Assembly (NCBI GenBank): GCA_011799875.1
Contig: JAAAXO010000119.1
Span: forward strand, 1,524,763-1,588,762
Direction: 5' to 3'
DNA length: 64,000 bases
Origin: Thinopyrum elongatum
Lineage: Eukaryota; Streptophyta; Magnoliopsida; Poales; Poaceae
Positions 61,126 to 64,000 of this stretch are shown here, one piece after another. Position numbers and translations under genes: made by a program. Each line of letters begins with the position of its first letter. Position 1 is the first letter of the stretch. A model generated the notes under the pieces. The model was not told where the DNA came from, made no database searches, and saw only the letters and a list, made by a program, of their open reading frames with translations.

Positions 61126-63560
61126 CTAGCCTCTAAAATCGTTACGTGAGCTCACCCATGGACACATGTTGGGATAATAATGTGCAGAATAACGGGATAT
61201 GATTCCATTTGTGCACCAACAAGGCCTACATGTCTGTCTGGATAGAAGGAGGAGGCTCCTTGGTGCACCAAAACACCCCAAAAATGAAGTTTTGCGTGCT
61301 CTATCACCCATCCCGCTACCAGCCGCATGTTTTGGGAAGAACATGCGTCATCCTTGGACGAAGATGTGCATAGCAGCTCTTCTGCACTCTTATCATTTAC
61401 ACACAAAATAATAGGTCATTCCGAGTGTTGAAAGATGGCTCCCCGGCGCGATCAACTTGCCTTGGAAGCTCGACTCACGTTCTGCCCCGGTGCTGGAATC
61501 CATTTAGGTTGTATCCGTAGAACGGGCGTAATCTGGTCGTACGAACTCCGTTTGAGCTCCACAACCTGCCAAAACGACCACAACAAAAAGCCGTATACCC
61601 CGGTGGCCCACTTCGTCGGCTATGGTAAAGAGTCGGAGGCCAAAACTGGCTTGCAAAATTGAGTTCCTGATGATTTAATCGCTGGCGTGTCCACTCCTGG
61701 CCTCTAAAATCGTTACGTGAGCTCACCCATGGACACATGTTGGGATAATAATGTACAGAATGACGGGATATGATTCCATTTGTGCACCAACAAGGCCTAT
61801 ATGTCTGTCTGGATAGAAGGAGGAGGCTCCTTGGTGCACCAAAACGCCCCAAAAATGAAGTTTTGCATGCTCTATCACCCATCCCGCTGCCAGCCGCATG
61901 TTTGGGGAAGAACATGCATCAGCCTTGGACGAAGATGTGCATAGCAGTTCTTCTGCGCTCTTATCATTTACACGCAAAATAATAGATCATTGCGAGTGTT
62001 GAAAGATGGCTCCCCGGCGCGATCAACTTGCCTTGGAAGCTCGACTCACGGTCTGCCCCGGTGCTGGAATCCATTTAGGTTGTATCCGTAGAACGGGCGT
62101 AATCTGGTCATACGAACTCCGTTTGAGCTCCACAACCTGCCAAAATGACCGCAACGAAAAGCCGTATACCCCGGGGGCCTACTTTGTCGGCTACGGTAAA
62201 GTTTTGGAGGCCAAAATTGGCTTGGAAAATTGAGTTCCTGATGATTTAATCGCTGGCGTGTCCACTCCTTGCCTCTAAAATCATTACATGAGCTCACCCA
62301 TGGACAGAAGTTGGGATAATAATGCACAGAATAACAGGATATGATTCCATTTGTGCACCAACAAGGCCTACATGTCTGTCTGGATAGAAGGAGGAGGCTC
62401 CTTGGTGCACCAAAACACCCCAAAAAAGAAGTTTTGCATGCTCTATCACCCATCCCGTTGCCAGCCGCATGTTTGGGGAAGAACATGCGTCATCCTTGGA
62501 CGAATATGTGCATAGCAGCACTTCTGCACTCTTATCATTTACAAGCAAAATAATAGGTCATTTCGAGTTTTGAAAGATGGCTCCCCGGCGCGATCAACTT
62601 GCCTTGGAAGCTCGACTCACGGTCTGCCCAGGTGCTGGAATCCATCTAGGTTGTATCTGTAGAACGGGCATAATCTGGTCATACGGACTCCGTTTGAGCT
62701 CCACAACCTGCCAAAACGACCGCAACGAAAAGCCATATACCCCGGTTGCCCACTTCGTCAATACGGTAAAGTTTCGGAGGCCAAAACTTGCTTGCAAAAT
62801 TGAGTTCCTGATGATTTAATCGCTGGCGTGTCCACTCCTAGCCTCTAAAATCGTTACGTGAGCTCACCCATGGACACATGTTGGGATAATAATGTACAGA
62901 ATAATGGGATATGATTCCATTTGTGCACCAACAAGGCCTACATGTCTGTCTGGATAGAAGGAGGAGGCTCCTTGGTGCAACAAAACACCCCAAAAATGAA
63001 GTTTTGCTTGCTCTGTCACCCATCCCGCTGCCAGCCGCATGTTTGGGCAAGAACATGCGTCATCCTTGGACGAAGATGTGCATAGCAGTTCTTCTGCGCT
63101 CTTATCATTTACATGCAAAATAATAGATCATTGCGAGTGTTGAAAGATGGCTCCCCGGCGCGATCAACTTGCCTTGGAAGCTCGACTTACGGTCTGCCCC
63201 GGTGCTGGAATCCATTTAGGTTGTATCCGTACAACGGGCGTAATCTGGTCATACGAACTCCGTTTGAGCTCCACAACCTCAAAAAACGACTGCAACGAAA
63301 AGCCGTATACCCCGGTGGCCAACTTCGTCGCTACAGTAAAGTTTCGGAGGCCTAAACTGGCTTGCAAAATTGAGTTCCTGATGATTTAATCTCTGGCGTG
63401 TCCACTCCTAGCCTCTAAAATCGTTACGTGAGCTCACCCATGGACACATGTTGGGATAATAATTTACAGAATAACGGGATATGATTCCATTTGTGCACCA
63501 ACATGGCCTACATGTCTGTCTAGATAGAAGGAGGAGGCTCCTTGGTGCACCAAAACACCA
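61126..63560 (+). repeat. 6-monomer HOR, unit 3, truncated at the inverted junction
   Basis: Half-monomers at 61435 (a), 62006 (b), 62577 (a variant resembling 49458) and 63147 (c), then the direct array ends in the monomer anchored at 63481, within CACCAAAACACC. The order a, b, variant also occurs at 48,318-49,700, so this unit preserves an arrangement shared with the block 13.1 kb upstream. Confidence 0.83.
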
Positions 63561-64000
63561 AAAAAGCCCGGCTCGGCAGTGGCCACGCCACGATTAAAAT
63601 CTCAGGCACTCAATTTTGACACAGCCAGTTGTCACTCCGACAATTTACCGTACCGATGAAGGTGGGCCCCGGGGTAGACGGCTTTTCGTTGCGGTCATTT
63701 TTGAAGGTTGTGGTAGCTAAACGGAGTGATCGTATGACCAGATTTAGACGTTCTAACGGATACAAACCTAGAATGATTCACACCGGGGCCAGACCATGAG
63801 TCGACGCTTCCAAGGTAATTGATCACGCCGGGGGATGCATCTTTCAACACTCGGAATGACCGTTATTTTTGCGTGTAAATGATAAGAGCCAGAAGAGCTG
63901 CTATGCACATCTTCGTCCAAGGATGACGGCATGTTCTTCCCCAAACATGCTGCTGTGCAGCGGGCTGGGTGATAGAGCATGACAACTCATTTTTTGGGTG
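63561..64000 (-). repeat. Inverted, indel-rich satellite monomer (partial)
   Basis: From about 63,570 the sequence is the reverse complement of the monomer, running from the CACTCCTAGCC point back past GTCATACGAACTCC, the GATGGCTCCCC point, the dyad and CCCAAAAAATG. It differs from the direct copies by many single-base insertions and deletions: TTCTAACGGATACAAACC for TTCTACGGATACAACC, GAGTGATCGTATG for GAGTTCGTATG, TTTTGACACAGCC for TTTTGCAAGCC. Direct monomers differ from each other almost only by substitutions. About 10 bp at the junction (63,561-63,570) fit neither orientation. This may be a real inversion next to old, decayed satellite, or a low-quality or fold-back end of an assembled contig. 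Confidence 0.88.

Larger units (their letters stand above)
1..63560 (+). repeat. Satellite array, 570-571 bp monomer, ~112 head-to-tail copies
   Basis: The same ~571 bp unit repeats without interruption. Using the ATG inside GATATGATTCC as a fixed point, it recurs at 264, 835, 1406, 1977, 2548, 3119, 3690 and so on to 62341, 62911 and 63481, giving 111 occurrences with the window starting in mid-monomer. Spacing is 571 bp over most of the first 19 kb and 570 or 571 bp later. All copies have the same orientation. Exceptions to the spacing are explained by small deletions (for example near 7,520, 9,588, 35,640-35,750, 45,771 and 48,900) and by two 234-bp truncated monomers. No foreign insertion, transposon or gene interrupts the array. 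A tandem satellite of this size and homogeneity is typical of eukaryotic centromeric or subtelomeric heterochromatin. The family name is unknown to me; a plant (grass) satellite is a guess from unit length only. Confidence 0.98.

Noticed and set aside
191..63389. Hundreds of ORFs of 60-146 codons on both strands recurring every ~571 bp
   Set aside because: They occupy the same places in each monomer on opposite strands and in overlapping frames, are broken by stops or frameshifts in many copies, and vary at all codon positions. Open frames are expected when one non-coding unit lacking stops in a frame is copied over 100 times.
1..63560. CRISPR array
   Set aside because: The whole 571-bp unit is repeated with no short repeat and unique spacer alternation.
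1..63560. CENP-B box in the monomer
   Set aside because: I looked for the TTCG-N4-A-N2-CGGG core. TTCGTCGGCTACGG and similar strings come near but lack the required A and the final GGG spacing.
1..63560. Telomere-type repeat from the TTTAGG in CCATTTAGGTTG
   Set aside because: It occurs once per monomer and never in tandem, so it is a chance hexamer.
1..63560. Promoters, ribosome binding sites or terminators
   Set aside because: AGGAGG-like strings (in GAAGGAGGAGG) occur in every monomer inside the hairpin block and are not placed before a credible gene. No promoter or terminator arrangement could be supported.
1..64000. tRNA, rRNA or ribosomal spacer repeats
   Set aside because: No conserved rRNA segment, tRNA arm pattern or Pol III box pair was recognised in the monomer, and the unit contains no gene-like block.
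63561..64000. A gene or unique flanking sequence after the end of the direct array
   Set aside because: Read on the opposite strand, the segment follows the monomer in order from end to end. The apparent ORF at 63768-63980 is the same satellite with frame changes.

Overview
The window is a single long satellite DNA array with no recognisable gene. From position 1 to about 63,560 it is an uninterrupted head-to-tail tandem repeat of a 570-571 bp monomer. One fixed point in the monomer (the ATG of a short GATATGATTCC motif) recurs 111 times, first at 264 and last at 63,481. Two further truncated monomers lack that point. The last ~430 bp (about 63,570-64,000) is one more, much noisier monomer in the opposite orientation. 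All the ORFs of 60-146 codons on both strands recur once per monomer and are by-products of the repeat.

An array of this unit length, with layered higher-order repeats (HORs) and many C-to-T and G-to-A differences at CpG sites, points to eukaryotic heterochromatin, either centromeric or subtelomeric. I suspect a plant, possibly a grass. The ~571 bp unit is in the size class I remember for rye subtelomeric pSc250 and for wheat centromeric satellites of ~550-570 bp. I could not compare sequences, so this is only a lead.

The array falls into three zones by diagnostic variants. The left zone (1 to ~19.3 kb) has only 571-bp type monomers and holds the CAGTCTGGATCG and GAGGTCCAC variants. It contains a 6-monomer HOR of 3,426 bp (1-5.7 kb) built on an alternating two-monomer pattern, an irregular stretch (5.7-11.6 kb), and a clear 5-monomer HOR of 2,856 bp with order X-Y-Z-X-P (12.7-19.6 kb). 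The middle zone (19.3-32.3 kb) introduces a 570-bp subfamily marked by a 1-bp deletion. It is dominated by a 4,799-bp tandem duplication (about 22.2-31.6 kb) in which both copies carry the same 234-bp truncated monomer. The right zone (32.3-63.5 kb) adds a CAACTTGCC variant and is a mosaic of the two length types. It has local duplications of 4 and 10-11 monomers, then a 6-monomer HOR of about 3,424 bp in three successive units (54.3-63.5 kb).

Every full monomer also carries a set of short dyads: a 12-bp palindrome TTGGTGCACCAA, a nearby 6-bp-stem hairpin, and an 8+8 bp dyad CGCATGTT/AACATGCG. These are the best candidates for a function such as protein binding. I found no new coding system. 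The points of interest are the HOR mosaic, the shared truncated-monomer junction, the dyads, the CpG decay pattern, and the inverted, indel-rich end, which may be an assembly artefact.
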